Assembly (NCBI GenBank): GCA_032433765.1 | Contig: JAVIAB010000051.1 | Location: forward strand, 149,258,275-149,322,274 | Source: Megaustenia siamemsis | Lineage: Eukaryota > Mollusca > Gastropoda > Stylommatophora > Ariophantidae | DNA: 64,000 nt | Direction of reading: 5' to 3' | Part shown: positions 1-10,559 of the stretch, piece by piece | Position numbering within the stretch: the stretch's first letter is position 1 | Layout of the letters: each line of letters starts with the position of its first letter | The notes under the pieces: model-generated | What the model was told of the DNA's origin: nothing | Database searches by the model: none | Seen by the model: the letters and a program-made list of their open reading frames with translations, nothing else | Made by a program: the position numbers and the translations under genes

Positions 1-45
1 TTTGTTGAAGACCTAAGCTCCACTGGGAGCTAAAAGGTAGAAGAA
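1..45 (+). mobile_element. LINE-D 3' terminus (fragment cut by window edge)
   Basis: The plus strand reads FVEDLSSTGS followed by a stop. This is the same C-terminal end found on the minus strand near 53455 and repeated many times at 48855-49391 (VFVGDLCSTGS, stop). It is followed by the same AAAGGTAGAA sequence that ends the other LINE-D copies. It is the last few codons of a reverse-transcriptase ORF of an RTE-like non-LTR element, entering from the left of the window. The match is short, so the call rests on the shared stop and downstream bases. Confidence 0.6.
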
Positions 46-299
46 GTCTGGAAATATTTTGTTTTGTTGCTCACAAAGATTTGTTACTTTTCCCTAACTA
101 ATTATTAGTTTGGCTTCTTTCTTTTCTTGTTTCAATTTAGTTCCTCTCATCTGAAAGTGGCACTGGGGGGGTAGAAAGAAAACGAAACTCTCCATGCTTG
201 ATTCAGGAATATGATCATTCCTTCATATTCAAACTTTGCACAGGACTCACAGTGTATCTCACCACAAATTCCAGATCTAGGAAAGCCACTCGATCTCAC

Positions 300-470
300 A
301 AAGGGAGTTGATGTCCATAGTCTTTGCCTCTTTTATCAGTGTTCTTCTTAGTGTTTCTTTAGGTCTCTCTTTTTTCTTATGCCATCTGAGGGCCTGTTTT
401 TGCTTTTCTTTTATCCTCACTTCACTTCAAATGGCCGACATGCGACCACCTTCTTTTGTTGTTTCAGGTA
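300..470 (-). mobile_element. LINE-A fragment, C-terminal end of RT ORF
   Basis: The minus-strand translation keeps the run KQALRW...KKKREPKETLRRTLIKEAK. It parallels KQALIWETTGKRKRGRPRETLKRTLMREAR in the well-preserved LINE-A copies at 8078-9235 and 18011-18648. The fragment is old, with frameshifts, and covers only the basic region downstream of the RT domain. The rest of 46-700 outside this fragment shows nothing I recognise. Confidence 0.6.
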
Positions 471-803
471 TGAGTTGAAAATGTTGTTTCAATAACAGCA
501 AATGTCCAATCAACCATCCACAGCAAATTTGAAGAAAGTCTCTCCACCTTGAACTTAAACCGCAGCATCATTATTTAAAGCCTGGCAACAGAGTCTCTTA
601 TTTCAGCAAACAGACAAAAGACTTAAACTAAGCCAATACTAGTGGAACTATAAAGAGGAGAGGCATAAGTGCACAATGTAGGACACATTTAAGACTCAGA
701 TGAATGCTCACAAACCATTCAGCATAATCATTATTTTGTCTGTACCCAACAGTTGAGAAGACCTCTATTTATAACGTTTGTTCATCTCACAAAGGCGTTT
801 GGC

Positions 804-815
804 ACAATGAGCAGA
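804..815. repeat. Target-site duplication of SINE S1 copy 1 (pair with 1075-1086)
   Basis: ACAATGAGCAGA occurs directly before the SINE (804-815) and directly after its T-rich tail (1075-1086). It is a perfect 12 bp direct repeat and shows that the SINE inserted inside the LINE-H RT coding sequence. Confidence 0.9.
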
Positions 816-1074
816 AGGGAGCCGCGATAGCTCAGTGGTTAGTGAACTGGACTACAAAGGACAAGGGGTAGGGTTCGATCCCAATGACGGCTTCCAGGTT
901 CACCCAGCCTTAAATGGGTACCGGATTTTTTCTGGGAAAGTAAAGCGGCACGGGCGTAATACCGACCACATTACTCCAAAAATCATGTGCCGAAGGTCTG
1001 TAAAATTTATGGTCACTAACACCACATTCCCTATATGCCGCCACTTGGCGTGACGGGGGTACTTTTTTTTTTTT
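816..1074 (+). mobile_element. SINE S1, tRNA-derived, complete copy
   Basis: The head contains an A-box-like TAGCTCAGTGGTTAG and a B-box GGTTCGATCCC at tRNA spacing. A conserved body of about 180 bp and a GTACTTT plus T-run tail follow. A 12 bp target-site duplication flanks it. This family has at least six recognisable copies in the window plus two decayed ones. Transcription would be by RNA polymerase III from the internal boxes; mobilisation would need a LINE partner, which I cannot identify from the tail. Short ORFs inside it are accidental. Confidence 0.92.
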
Positions 1075-2330
1075 ACAATGAGCAGAGCAGGTCTATATAA
1101 GGTATTAGAAAATGTTAGCTGCCCTCCTACATTACTTAAGCTGATCAAGTCATTTCACAACAATATGTCTGCCACCATCCAGTTCGACGGTAGATCTTCC
1201 CAGCCCTTTGAGATGAACTGTAGAGTCAAACAAGGATGTGTCCTTGCCCCTACTCTATTCAGCATATTTTTCGCTGCCCTTCTACACAATGCATTTGAAA
1301 CCGTCTCTGGAGACTTCAAAATCCGTACAAGATCTGACTATTTGACTGATTCAATTTGCACGTCTGAGGTCAAAATAAAAAACAACTGAGACCCTAATTA
1401 AGGAGCTTCTATTCGCTGATGATGCTGCACTGGTTGCTCATGATGACTTAGTCCTGCAGTCAATGATCGATAATCTAGCTATATCGTGTGAATTATTCTC
1501 CCTATCAATAAGTATACAGAAGACCGTGGTGCCTCAACAAAGTGTAGCCAAGCCTGCAGCCAAATCACTAAATAACATACCCTTGAACCTGTGAGAAAAT
1601 TCACCCATCTCGGTTCACAACTAATGTCTCCCTTGAAGAAGAAATAAATTCCCAAATTGGAAAGACAGCTTCCACATTTGGCAAACTTAAAGATAGAGCA
1701 TGGGCCAACACCAGCTTAACACTCAGGACTAAGATTCAAATTTACCAAAGTTGTGTGCTTAGTACACTGCTATACGGATCAGAAACTTGGACTACCTATG
1801 CAGGAGAGGAGTACGTTGCCTTCGCAAGATTATGAACATCAAATGGCAGGACAAAGTAACTAACTCTAATGTCTTATAATGAGCCAATTCCCATCGATCA
1901 TGGCAACACTTACGATTTGTAGACTAAGGTGGCTGGGCCATGTAAGAAGAATGGCAAACAATCGTATTCCCAAACAAATATTGTATGGCTAACTTAAGGA
2001 CAGAAAGAGACCAAAGGGCAGACCAGTGCTGAGATATAAGGATGTTTGCAGGGCTTCCTGTGAGGTAATTTTCTATAAGTGAAAGGAACTGGGAAAATGC
2101 GGCTGTGGATTGTAGCACTTGAAGAGCAAACATAAAAAATGACACAGCAACTTTCGAGACAGTGCTGATGTCAAATTCAGAAGACAAAAGGCGCAAGAGA
2201 AAAGAGACAAGGCCGGGTACCGCGGGTACACCTCGCTCATTCTGTGGATGGATCTGTCTGTTCAGGATTGGCAAATTCAGCCATGAGAAAAGATGTTCAG
2301 TAAAGCAGCACCCAGTATGAAACACTAATG

Positions 2331-3228
2331 CTTTACCAAACTACTGACTTATCATGATTGCTTGCTACCAACTGTCTGTCAAGGCGCCAAAGGCCATACA
2401 AATCCAACAGTTTCTAGATAAAGTATAGGCTACTGGCTGTTTCATCAGTGCATAAATAAGGATAAGATAAAGAAGATTCACACACTTCTTGGTGCTGAAA
2501 GCTCAGATCTTAACCCTTAATTACAAAATCTATCTGTGGTTGATGTGTTTTAGATGCCGTAGTAAAGATTACTATCACTTACTTAATTGTAACATTAGGA
2601 GCTCTAAAAATAGTGTTTTCTTTGAACCTTTTGACACACAGCCGTTTCTTTACACTAAGAGAGACACAGGGAAGTCAGATTTCCTGTCACAAGTTGAATT
2701 ATGACCTAAATTTTACTGCAGGGTCAGATGTATTACATTGTCTATTGGTATGGACGCTGTAAGCCTGTCAGTATGTTTTGCTACCTAATAGTATTATTCG
2801 CTATGTTTCCCGAGATACAAAGGCTCAAAGGGTTGTTTGATATCAACCAATGGCTGAGGAAATTTCCCTAGTTACAGTAAAAAAGGAAAATTGACCAATT
2901 TCTTGAAAGTTGGCAAAATTTATATATTTTTTTGCATTGTATGAGATCATATTTCACAAGATCAGAAAAAATAATAGAATAATGGAATCAATTCCAAAAC
3001 TCAGGGGTCATTGAAAATGGTAATTAGGAAGGTACACTGAGGGGGGAAAGGGAGGGGGGGGGAATGTTTGATCTCAGCAAAATATCAAATTTGGAAGAAT
3101 TAGTGTTATGATGCAACAATTTTTACTAATCTAGGGTTAAACTGTTAAACAAGATGGAGATTTATAACTTATTTTGTTTCATTTTCATAAGCTGACCAAA
3201 TCATTTGGTTTTCAATCTTTCCATAAGG
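2331..3228. other. No recognised feature
   Basis: AT-rich unique-looking sequence with short homopolymers, including a G-rich patch near 3040-3062. Reading frames are short and show no known domain. Confidence 0.5.
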
Positions 3229-3412
3229 GAAGGTGATCTGTGTTCATTACAACATGGTCAGAGGCCCATAGCTGACCAAGACCTCCCTTTAGATCCAGTG
3301 TTCTTCCAGTAACAGTCTGCATCAAAAAAGGCAGGCTAAAGAGGTGAGAATTACCACAGTCTTTGAAGTGGTGGTTTCTGTTGATAAAGAAGACCTAGTA
3401 TTGCAGTACATC
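3229..3412 (+). repeat. Dispersed repeat P, copy 1
   Basis: Shares an interrupted but clear similarity with 24541-24885. Common blocks include AACAGTCTGCATCAAAA/TACAGTCTGCGTCAAAA, GGCAGGCTAA/GGCTGGCTAA and AGTATTGCAGTAC. The better-preserved copy looks like an untranslated leader of a non-LTR element, but no ORF is attached here. Confidence 0.5.
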
Positions 3413-3950
3413 TAAGATGCACAAAACAGAACTTCTGAATCAGGGATCTCAAACAGCAATTGCAGCCTACCATATCAACTACCAGGATTTAGCAGCCAAC
3501 ACCTTATCTTGTTGCCTTCAATCATCATCACCTTTTTATAAGTTAAATAATATTAATTCTTTCTTTCAGGTTTTAGTTGCAGTATTCAAATTAATTTATT
3601 TTTGTAAAAGTGGAATTTTATTAAGAATTTCATATTTAAGTATTTGTTTTCTTCACCTGTGACTATGAAAGAATCCATTTATAACTCTGGTAACAAAGAG
3701 TTTGCATGTGCTGCCTTTTGATTTATATCTGAACTTTTGCCTGATCTGTCGTTGGCATGACTTATTATTAAATTCATTATTATCCTCAGTATTCATTTGT
3801 GTTCTGATTTCTTTTCTTATCAAATTGGGAAATCTCTGAAACAGTGACTGAACTTCAAACCTTAGATGAGAATCTCTGAGCTAATCATAAAAAGTTAGTT
3901 AACATTATTTCATTGATTGTATGAAATTTACTTTGTTAGCTTCATTCATT
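3413..3950. other. No recognised feature
   Basis: AT-rich sequence with short open frames only. No splice-bounded exon or transposon domain was recognised on either strand. Confidence 0.45.
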
Positions 3951-4600
3951 TATTTTTATATGATGCCAAAGGAGTGCATGGGCATTTACAGCAGACTCGG
4001 CAGGCAGAATAGTCAAGGAAGACAGTGGTGCATTCATTATGACCACGAGTAGCATGACAATAGAGGTGATGGCAGTGACCAAGGTATTCATCTGGTTAGA
4101 GTCACAAGACTACACCCACGCCTGTATACTGAGTGATTCGATGAGCATGATAAGAAAAGCGGAGGCAGGATCTGTATGTATGCAATGGGTAGAGTCATTG
4201 CAGAAGTAAAAAATACGTAAGGTCAGCTTTGTCCACGTTCCAGGACATGTGGGAGTACAGAGAAATAAAAGAGCGGACAGGGTGGCTAGCTGCGCTATTG
4301 TTGAGGACGGACAACCAATGGATCAAGTGGACATCATCAATGCCCTCCAGGAAGTGGGAAGGACACAGGACTTCGACAACCATGAGTCTACGTCACTCCT
4401 TCAGATGAAAGAGAATGAGAGTTAAGATGGGCACAGCCAGAAACAAGAAACTTAGTGGGTATGTAAGAAGACTAATTAACCAACACAGAACTGGAGTCGT
4501 CAGCCGCTGGACACTTCGAGGCTTGCTGAGGAGGGGGTATCTGAGCACCTATGGACATGTTCGGAGTGCAACGATGATGGCCCGCTAATAACTCAATAAT
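3951..4600 (+). pseudogene. LINE-F fragment, RNase H domain and C-terminal tail
   Basis: The plus-strand frames give SAWAFTADSAGRIVKEDSGAF, MTIEVMAVTK (the catalytic Glu region), ILSDSMSMIRKAE (the DS motif) and FVHVPGHVGVQRNKRAD. These are the ordered motifs of the ribonuclease H domain that follows RT in I/jockey-type non-LTR elements. One in-frame stop falls after WVESLQK. The tail EHLWTCSECNDD near 4540-4575 recurs as EHLWTCPMCYEDD in the copy at 52901-53425. No RT is attached on the left. Confidence 0.85.
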
Positions 4601-4924
4601 TCATTTATTTTTAAAATGATTATCTGTAGAGTTCATGTATGCTTGTGCACACAAGACCTATAAATTTATCATCCATCTCCGCAGAACTAGACCCATTATC
4701 ATGACATGAAAGGTCCTCACATGCAAACTGAAAATCAAGGGGAGACTAACAAATGATGATGTCAGTGTATTAGTTTGCCATACCTCCATGCTAGATACAA
4801 ACAGTGTCAACAGGCAGACGGTGGAGCTGGAGATAGAGAAATCAAAACAAAGACTGTCATCAACCCCAAAGACAACATGGCAGAGGATAACAGTATAGTG
4901 ATATATTGTGCAGGCAGAAATGGG
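4601..4924. other. No recognised feature
   Basis: Sequence between the LINE-F fragment and a SINE. Short frames only. Confidence 0.4.
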
Positions 4925-5170
4925 AATGGGGAATGTCTGGTTTAGAGGTAAGTCACCTGCCTCTGAACAGGAAGGTCTCAAGGTTAAATTCTGCCATCAG
5001 TGGTGAAGATTTTTCTATTCAAATCCAAGGATCTTTCTTAGCCTTACCCCTCACCCCATCCTCAGTCTCTGAGTACTGAGATATGATATCTAGCCCTTTT
5101 GGATAAAAGCAAGCTACAGGAGGTCCTGTATCCACTCTGCACATTTTAAAGAATCTTTGGCTGTAAAAAA
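4925..5170 (+). mobile_element. SINE S4, decayed copy
   Basis: A tRNA-like head (TGGTTTAGAGGTAAG as A box, GGTTAAATTC as B box) precedes a body. The body contains TGAGATATGATATCTAGCC, AGGAGGTCCTGT and CACATTTTAAAG. The same ordered blocks appear at 6135-6375 (+), 10560-10815 (-) and 44830-45010 (-), which defines the family. Confidence 0.6.
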
Positions 5171-5220
5171 AAAAGAAAATAGTAGGCAAAACTGGGTGCT
5201 GCTTAGACAAAAATGGTTCA

Positions 5221-5400
5221 TTCATTGAGTGCTGTCTGCATCGAAGGTTGGCTACCATGGAGCACCATTCATTAGGTGCTGTCTCTGCATCGAAGGTTGG
5301 CTACAGTGGAGTACCATTCATTGAGTGCTGTCTCCACATTGAAGGTTGGCTACCATGGATCACCATTCCATTCTGCCTCTGTTGTAGGAAAAATTGTTAT
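5221..5400 (-). mobile_element. LINE-C 3' end, tandemly triplicated (about 49 bp units)
   Basis: On the minus strand each unit encodes a version of EW.SMVANLRC, the last codons of the LINE-C RT ORF. Intact parallels are EWRSMVANLLCGEDTR (23215-23266, +) and EWRSMVANLR (62077, -). Units start near 5221, 5268 and 5317. Upstream protein sequence is truncated after a few residues. Only the last few dozen bases of the element have been multiplied. Confidence 0.75.
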
Positions 5401-5807
5401 GAGATAAAAATCTACCCAAGTACGCATTCCATTTCCTAGGTCTTCACCAAAACAACAGAGTTTGTGCACCTGAGCTGAAACTGTCTTATGTGCTTTAGCT
5501 GGTACATGGCAGAGGTACTCCATGTTGATGGGAATGCAAATAAGGTAATCTGAGTACTATGAAGTTGTCCGATAGTCAGTGAAGATGATCTGTTGACTAA
5601 ACTAAACTAAACTAGAAATGGAGTAGCCTATGAAAGAAGGCCATTAATTGCACAGAGTTAAGGAACTTTGCTGTTGCCATCAAAGATGCCGCAATGTCAC
5701 CAACAGATTTGTTGGTCTGTGAGCAAGAAAAGAAGATTAAAAGATCATATTTTAAAGGTGAAAGTTCCGCCTTTGAACTAAATAAAAAATATAAACATTT
5801 CTCTGAC
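5401..5807. other. Probable RECK intron, no recognised element
   Basis: Lies downstream (in gene order) of the last recognised RECK exon. No next exon encoding the expected continuation of the frizzled-like domain was found here or at 1-5400. The gene presumably continues beyond the left edge. Confidence 0.4.
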
Positions 5808-5984
5808 CTTTGACTGTAATGGTCATCTGTGGCAGCTGTATGACCCCATTTTTCCAAGAGTTGTATGCCTTGTGAGCAGCATTATCAGCATCAACTGTGC
5901 AGCTTCGGAAAAGCTCTGCTGGGCGGTTGTTGTAGTTAGTACAGAATGACAAACCAGAGCAGCCAAGCTTGCATGGTTGGTCAA
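5808..5984 (-). CDS. RECK: RECK exon: start of the frizzled-like domain
   Basis: Encodes V-DQPCKLGCSGLSFCTNYNNRPAELFRSCTV and continues to QLPQMTITVK; the SFCTNYNNRPAELFRSC block is nearly identical to vertebrate RECK. RECK is a GPI-anchored extracellular protein that inhibits metalloproteinases and serves as a Wnt7 co-receptor with ADGRA2/GPR124 in vertebrates. Acceptor TATTTTCAG precedes 5984; donor AAG/GTCAGA follows 5808. Length 177 nt: it completes a phase-1 codon from the 7934-8039 exon and ends in phase 1. Four cysteines of the family pattern are present and no stop or frameshift occurs. Confidence 0.93.
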
Positions 5985-6134
5985 CTGAAAATATGTTAAC
6001 AGCAAAGTGTCAAAGTGAAACTGAAAGATTGCTGATAATGTTAATGGTGTCAAAGATTTCTTTTGTAAATCTATTTATGATTAACAATTATGGCTAGTGC
6101 ATACACCTAAAAAATACAAATGATAATAATTGTG

Positions 6135-6375
6135 TAAAAGCAGGAGACCTGGGTCGTCTAGAGGTAAGATGTGGGTCTCTGGACAACAAGGTCCCTGGTT
6201 TAATTCCTAACATCGGCAGTGAAAAAAAAAAATTGTATCCATGGTTTCTTCATGGCTTTACCTTACTCAGTGTTTTGATTAGTGAGATCTGATGTTTATC
6301 TCTCAGATAACAGTGAAAAACAGGTCCCATGTGTATTCTGTACACATTAAAGGTGCCAGTGCCAGTTGGAAATGA
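6135..6375 (+). mobile_element. SINE S4 copy
   Basis: The tRNA-like head has TCTAGAGGTAAGA and GGTTTAATTCC boxes. An A-run separates it from a body with AGTGAGATCTGATG, AACAGGTCCCATGTG and TACACATTAAAGG, shared with the other S4 copies. It lies in a RECK intron, antisense to the gene. Confidence 0.7.
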
Positions 6376-6810
6376 GTAGGCCAAAAATGGCCGCTGCCTG
6401 GACAAAATGAAAAGAAAAAAATCTACCCTAAATGTTACCCCTTCCCTTGGGACTTCATTAGAGATATAAAGCTGGTGAATGCAAACAAACAACAACAACA
6501 TTATGCAAAAACAAATATTCATTTTCTTTTAACAATTTTTTGTATGCCATTTAAGATATTTTCTTTGACCCTGATTTAAAAAAAATAATATTAAGCATAA
6601 AAATAATTATTACGCATGAAACAATCAGTAAAGCTATGTCAAGAGCACTCTATTTTTCTTTGCTTTGTTACAAAGCACAAGAAGGTGAGAACAGACCAGT
6701 CAAACAAACTTTTCAAATAATACATTCTCATTGCAAAACATTAACATGTTTAATCATTACTGAAAGGAACTGAACACCTTTGAAGCTGCCAGGAGTACAA
6801 TAAGATCAAC
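6376..6810. other. Intronic AT-rich sequence, nothing recognised
   Basis: Between two SINE insertions in the RECK intron spanning 5985-7933. No conserved reading frame was seen. Confidence 0.45.
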
Positions 6811-6820
6811 TATGTTAACA

Positions 6821-7080
6821 TATGGGAGCTGCGATAGCTCAGTGGTTAGTGAACTGGACTACAAAGGACAAGAGGCAGGGTTCGATCCCAACTGACGGCT
6901 TCCAGGTTCACCCAGCCTTTAATGGGTACAGGGTTTTTCTCTGGGAAAGTGAAGCGGCATGAGCGTAATACCGACCACATTACCCCAAAAACCATGTGCT
7001 GAGGGTCTGTAAAATTTATGGCCACTAACACCATATTCCCTATACGCCACTTGGCATGACGGGGGCGCTTTACTTTTACT
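6821..7080 (+). mobile_element. SINE S1, complete copy
   Basis: Starts at GGGAGCTGCGATAGCTCAGT-like sequence and carries the B box GGTTCGATCCC and the family body. It ends with GCTTTACTTTTACT. A 10 bp direct repeat, TATGTTAACA at 6811-6820 and TATGCTAACA at 7081-7090 (one mismatch), is the likely target-site duplication. Antisense within a RECK intron. Confidence 0.9.
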
Positions 7081-7090
7081 TATGCTAACA

Positions 7091-7933
7091 AATATTCAAA
7101 TTACAGTTCTTAAAAATTCATTCTCTCACTCAGTCTTGTGAGACAATGTGATTACCATCTGTTTGGGAACTTTTGTCTGAAAGTGTAAATGATCCTTTAT
7201 GTGTAAGTGGAATGAATTATTCTTTCAGCAATCACAAAAAAATGATCATTTTAAGTTCAAAGAAAAATGAGAAGAAAATGCAATTCATGAGAGGAAGTTT
7301 GAGGTCTGTGCTCAGCCCCAGTGCACCATGGGGTCACCAGTGTGCACATACCCATTATTGTTTGCTAAAGAGGACTGAGGTTTGTTTAGAGCGCTGTTGT
7401 GTTGATTTTATATAATAATCAATCAATCCATCAATCAATCAGTCAATGCTGTTGTCTAGTAACATCTCATTGATTTATTATATGTGTATAAAATGCAATA
7501 CCAATCACTTTGCAAACATTTATAGTAAATACAAAACTCTTTTTAACATTAACTCCATTACATTATTATATATATTATATACAAAAAATGCTGAACTATT
7601 GACATAAGCGAATAATTTGACTATCAAATATGGCTTGGGTCATACTTTTATAGGTCAAGATGGTCTCTTCAATTGTTTATTTGGATTCTCTGTAATCTGT
7701 GGAGTTCTTTAAAATTCTGCACAGTTACGTTTAAGTGGAAGCTTCATTTTCAAAATAGATATATTTTTTAAGATTAAATCAGAAAAAAATGAGACAAGTT
7801 CAAACATGACATGTGTTCCACAAAGAAAATAATGGTATGAATGTAATAGTGATTGTATTCATAGTAATTATGTTAATTTATAATTATTTATTTAAACTAA
7901 TGAGAAATTTTAGTATTACTTTTTCCAACTCAC
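7091..7933. other. Intronic AT-rich sequence with a short (ATCA)n run
   Basis: A tetranucleotide run of ATCA/ATCC lies at about 7420-7447. No other element or exon was recognised. Confidence 0.45.
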
Positions 7934-8039
7934 CATCTGCCAGACAGTTATGTAAATTAGATTCCACGGTTGATACAGGCTGGATGTGGGAACATGCACT
8001 CTCAAAGTCTGCATGAAAAGTCCAGGCACTCTTGTATGC
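7934..8039 (-). CDS. RECK: RECK exon: C-terminal half of cysteine-knot motif CC5
   Basis: Encodes AYKSAWTFHADFESAC, then SHIQPVSTVESNLHNCLAD. It aligns with the vertebrate RECK stretch ending EFDRFC...EVSMLTCLAD. The acceptor is AACTTTAG before 8039; the donor is GATG/GTGAGT after 7934. Length 106 nt, entering in phase 0 from the 13011-13148 exon and leaving one base that joins the next exon to give V, as in vertebrates (LADV). A LINE-A insertion ends only about 30-40 nt upstream of its acceptor. Confidence 0.93.
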
Positions 8040-8067
8040 CTAAAGTTACATAAATAATGATGAAAAC

Positions 8068-8077
8068 TACAATATTT
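8068..8077. repeat. Target-site duplication of LINE-A copy (pair with 9236-9245)
   Basis: TACAATATTT occurs at both ends of the insertion, directly before the CTAT tail repeats and directly after the truncated 5' end. Confidence 0.88.
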
Positions 8078-9235
8078 CTATCTATCTATTGACCTTTCGA
8101 GCCGTAACCGGCCCATAGGGCGTAGACCAAGATACACCTTCTCCTATATGAATTTTTGTTCTAGCAGTTTTCTTTTAAAGATATTTTATCAAATCTCGCC
8201 ATCTGTCTCTGTTCTGTGCAAGCAGTTCTATCTCATTGAGGGAGCCGATTCCTGCTGCTCTTGCCTCTCTCATCAATGTTCTTCTCAGTGTCTCTCTGGG
8301 TCTTCCTCTTTTCTTTTACCTGTTGTTTCCCATATGAGGGCTTGCTTTGCTATTCGATTATTATCTCTTCTCATCACATGTCCAACGTATGACCATCGTC
8401 TTTTCTTTATTACTGAAGATATTAGTGGTTGATTGGCGATTTCTCTAATTTCCTCGTTTGTTCTGAATTCGTTCCATTCTATACCAAGTATTTTCCTTAG
8501 ACATTTATTTTCGAATGCGTTCAACTTTGTTTCTATATCTCTTGTTGTTTTCCAGCTTTCACACGCATACGTAAGGGTTGATAGTACATTTGATTTGAAT
8601 AGCCTAAGTTTTGTGTTTGTGCTAATGAGTTTTGATTTCCACAACTTTTCAAGGCTTCTGAAAGACATTGCTGCTTTAGCCAGTCTGATTCTAATTTCTT
8701 TGCTCGTATCCCCTTCTCGATCAATGTGACTTCCAAGATAGATAAAGTGATCGATCTCTTCTACTGGTTTGTTTTCCATGTATATTTTGTCACTTGTTGG
8801 AATTAAACTTTTCATGACTTTAGTCTTTTCATGATTGACCTCAAGCCCAATTTTGCTGGCTATTGATGATAGTTCATTTGTGTTTTCCTGCATCGTTTTT
8901 ATCTGACTGCTGATGAGAACTATGTCATCAGCAAAGTCGAGGTCCTCCAAATGGTCTCCTTGTATCCATTCGATGCCTTTATTACCAGTGCAGCATTTCT
9001 TCATTATGAAGTCCATAACAATTCCAAATAACAAGGGCGATAAAATACATCCTTGTTTAACCCCAGTTTCTATTGGGAAACATTCGCTCAGTCCTTCCTC
9101 TGTTCGAACTGCACATGTGTAACCATCATACATGTCTTTGATAATATTTATGATTTTTGATGGTAAACCATATTGCTTCAGAATTTTCCACAAAGAATCT
9201 CTATGAATACTATCAAATGCTTTTTGAAGTCGATA
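8078..9235 (-). mobile_element. LINE-A, 5'-truncated copy with a long open RT frame
   Basis: Minus-strand ORF (stop near 8285, element coding from 9235) starts inside RT at KAFDSIHRDSLWK. It continues through VKQGCILSPLLF, DLDFADDIVLIS with the catalytic FADD, the thumb (FIYLGSHIDREGD), TYACESWK and CLRKILGIEWNEF. It ends in the basic RRWSYVGHVMRRDNNR region. It is open for more than 300 codons, then frameshifts in the basic tail (GKRKEEDPE versus GKRKRGRPRE). The endonuclease is absent. The 3' end is an (ATAG)n tail, typical of RTE-like short tandem tails, and a perfect 10 bp target-site duplication flanks the copy. Sense to RECK, inside the intron 8040-13010. Confidence 0.93.
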
Positions 9236-9245
9236 TACAATATTT

Positions 9246-9849
9246 ATTGTGGATAAAAATGTCTGAGTTATTGCCATACATAATGTTTTATATGTAACAA
9301 TAAACTTAAATTTAGCTTAATGCTTGAGAAGACTCTAGAAAGAGGAACAAGAATAAAACTCTTTAATTTATTGATCTCTGATGCTATTCAGTCTTGGTGA
9401 GGGGTGTCCATGCTTACTCCAGACTGGACTGGGTGAAAATCTCTTGTGGGTGCCAGAGAAAAGAGGGTTATGATGAAGAAAGAAGAAGATACTGACTTCA
9501 TTTTTATTATTTATTGATTAGAACAGCACAAACTAAAATAAAAAAAGTGACCTTGAACATGACAACAGAAGAAGTGGGAGATCTGGCTGGAGACAGAGAT
9601 TCTTTCTGATGGGCTGTGATGATACATGCATAAATAGATATCTCTTTCAAGAGAACAACAAAATTGGGTAGGAGGATACTTTACAGAACAGAAGAATATA
9701 ACCTACATCTTGGCTATTATCACTGGAAAATAATGAGAGAACTTTAAATGTGAAAGTGAAAGTCCTGAGCTAATCAAGAACCCTGATCAAACACAGAGTA
9801 AACAAAGAACCATCTCTACCAAATATTCTATCACTAAAAACAATCATTG
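9246..9849. other. Intronic sequence, nothing recognised
   Basis: AT-rich. Short frames on both strands show no domain. Confidence 0.4.
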
Positions 9850-10065
9850 CACACAAATAAATAAATAAATTTGAAAACAAATGTCTCAGAAAAAAAATTA
9901 TGTATACCATTAAATGAATTCAAGACTAGTGAAGAAATAAAATAAGTGGCCACACATCAAACAATATAATTTATAATCAAAAAAAAGAATGCAGACATTT
10001 GTCAGACATGTGATGAGAAAATTAAATCTTTTTGTACTGAAGCTTTTTATCGATGCAACAGAAGA
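9850..10065 (+). mobile_element. LINE-A fragment, heavily decayed
   Basis: Plus-strand frames retain FENKCLRK, NEFKTSEEIK and IIKK.NA/FVRHVMRK. They correspond in order to FENKCLRK, NEFRTNEEIR and VIKKRRWSYVGHVMRR of the LINE-A RT C-terminal region. Stops and indels interrupt it. It lies antisense to RECK. Confidence 0.7.
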
Positions 10066-10559
10066 GATTTCAGAGACAAAATCTTTCATTGTTTAAGAAT
10101 CAATCTACATATTTATATTTATCTAATATATAACATATTATATATGAATTTTTAGATAATTGAACAAGGTATTAGATTTCACCAATACCAAGATGATTCA
10201 AGACATGTAAAAAAAATATGGTTTGATGACGATTCACAATAAACAAATTAAGAGTGGCACACTATGCAGTGAAACATGCACAGCTGAAATTGGCATGACA
10301 CACAGAGCGGCGAAATGTACAGAAAGAGCTAAGCAAGACAATTGAAAGGTAGACCCTCCAATAGAGAAACATTAAGAAGAACACTAATATATGACACAAA
10401 CTGTCAATCTTGTACAAAATCTGATGAAGCTGGGAAGAACAGCAAAGAATAGTTTCTTCCTATTAGCGATCACCATTAAGTGGGCATGGATGCACTGTGT
10501 ACTCCATCTTTGACATGGATAGGTTGATTTGTTTCACAACTTTTGCCAGGACGGTGGAC
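10066..10559 (+). other. Possible LINE tail remnant
   Basis: Around 10340-10400 a frame reads KGRPSNRETLRRTLIY. This resembles the basic GRPRETLKRTL tail shared by several LINE families here. The rest of the interval is unrecognised. Confidence 0.3.

Larger units (their letters stand above)
640..2330 (+). pseudogene. LINE-H reverse transcriptase pseudogene, split by a SINE
   Basis: Remains of a non-LTR RT ORF. PLFITFVHLTKAFGTMS before 803 is RT motif 2-like (usually DLTKAFDTVS). After the SINE at 816-1074 the frame resumes with MSRAGLYKVLE, then RVKQGCVLAPTLFS, then LLFADDAALVAHDD near 1408-1450 with the catalytic FADD intact. RLRWLGHVRRMANNRIPKQIL (near 1920-1980) and FCGWICLFRIGKFSHEKRC (near 2240-2300) follow, the latter a Cys/His finger-like tail. 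Several frameshifts and stops separate these blocks, so it is dead. The 5' limit is uncertain. A second C-terminal piece of this family lies at 48431-48775 on the minus strand. Confidence 0.85.

Noticed and set aside
816..900. A gen uine tRNA gene at the SINE head (also at 6821, 15607, 58990 and others)
   Set aside because: A and B boxes are present, but a full cloverleaf with acceptor stem does not follow and the sequence continues into a conserved SINE body with target duplications.
3951..4600. A cellular RNase H1 gene
   Set aside because: Motifs and tail match the RNase H domain of non-LTR elements, with four related copies nearby and internal stops.
5612..5857. Minus-strand ORF as the continuation of the RECK exon
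   Set aside because: After the donor at 5808 the translation no longer resembles RECK; the expected C.PE.W motif is absent, so this is intron.
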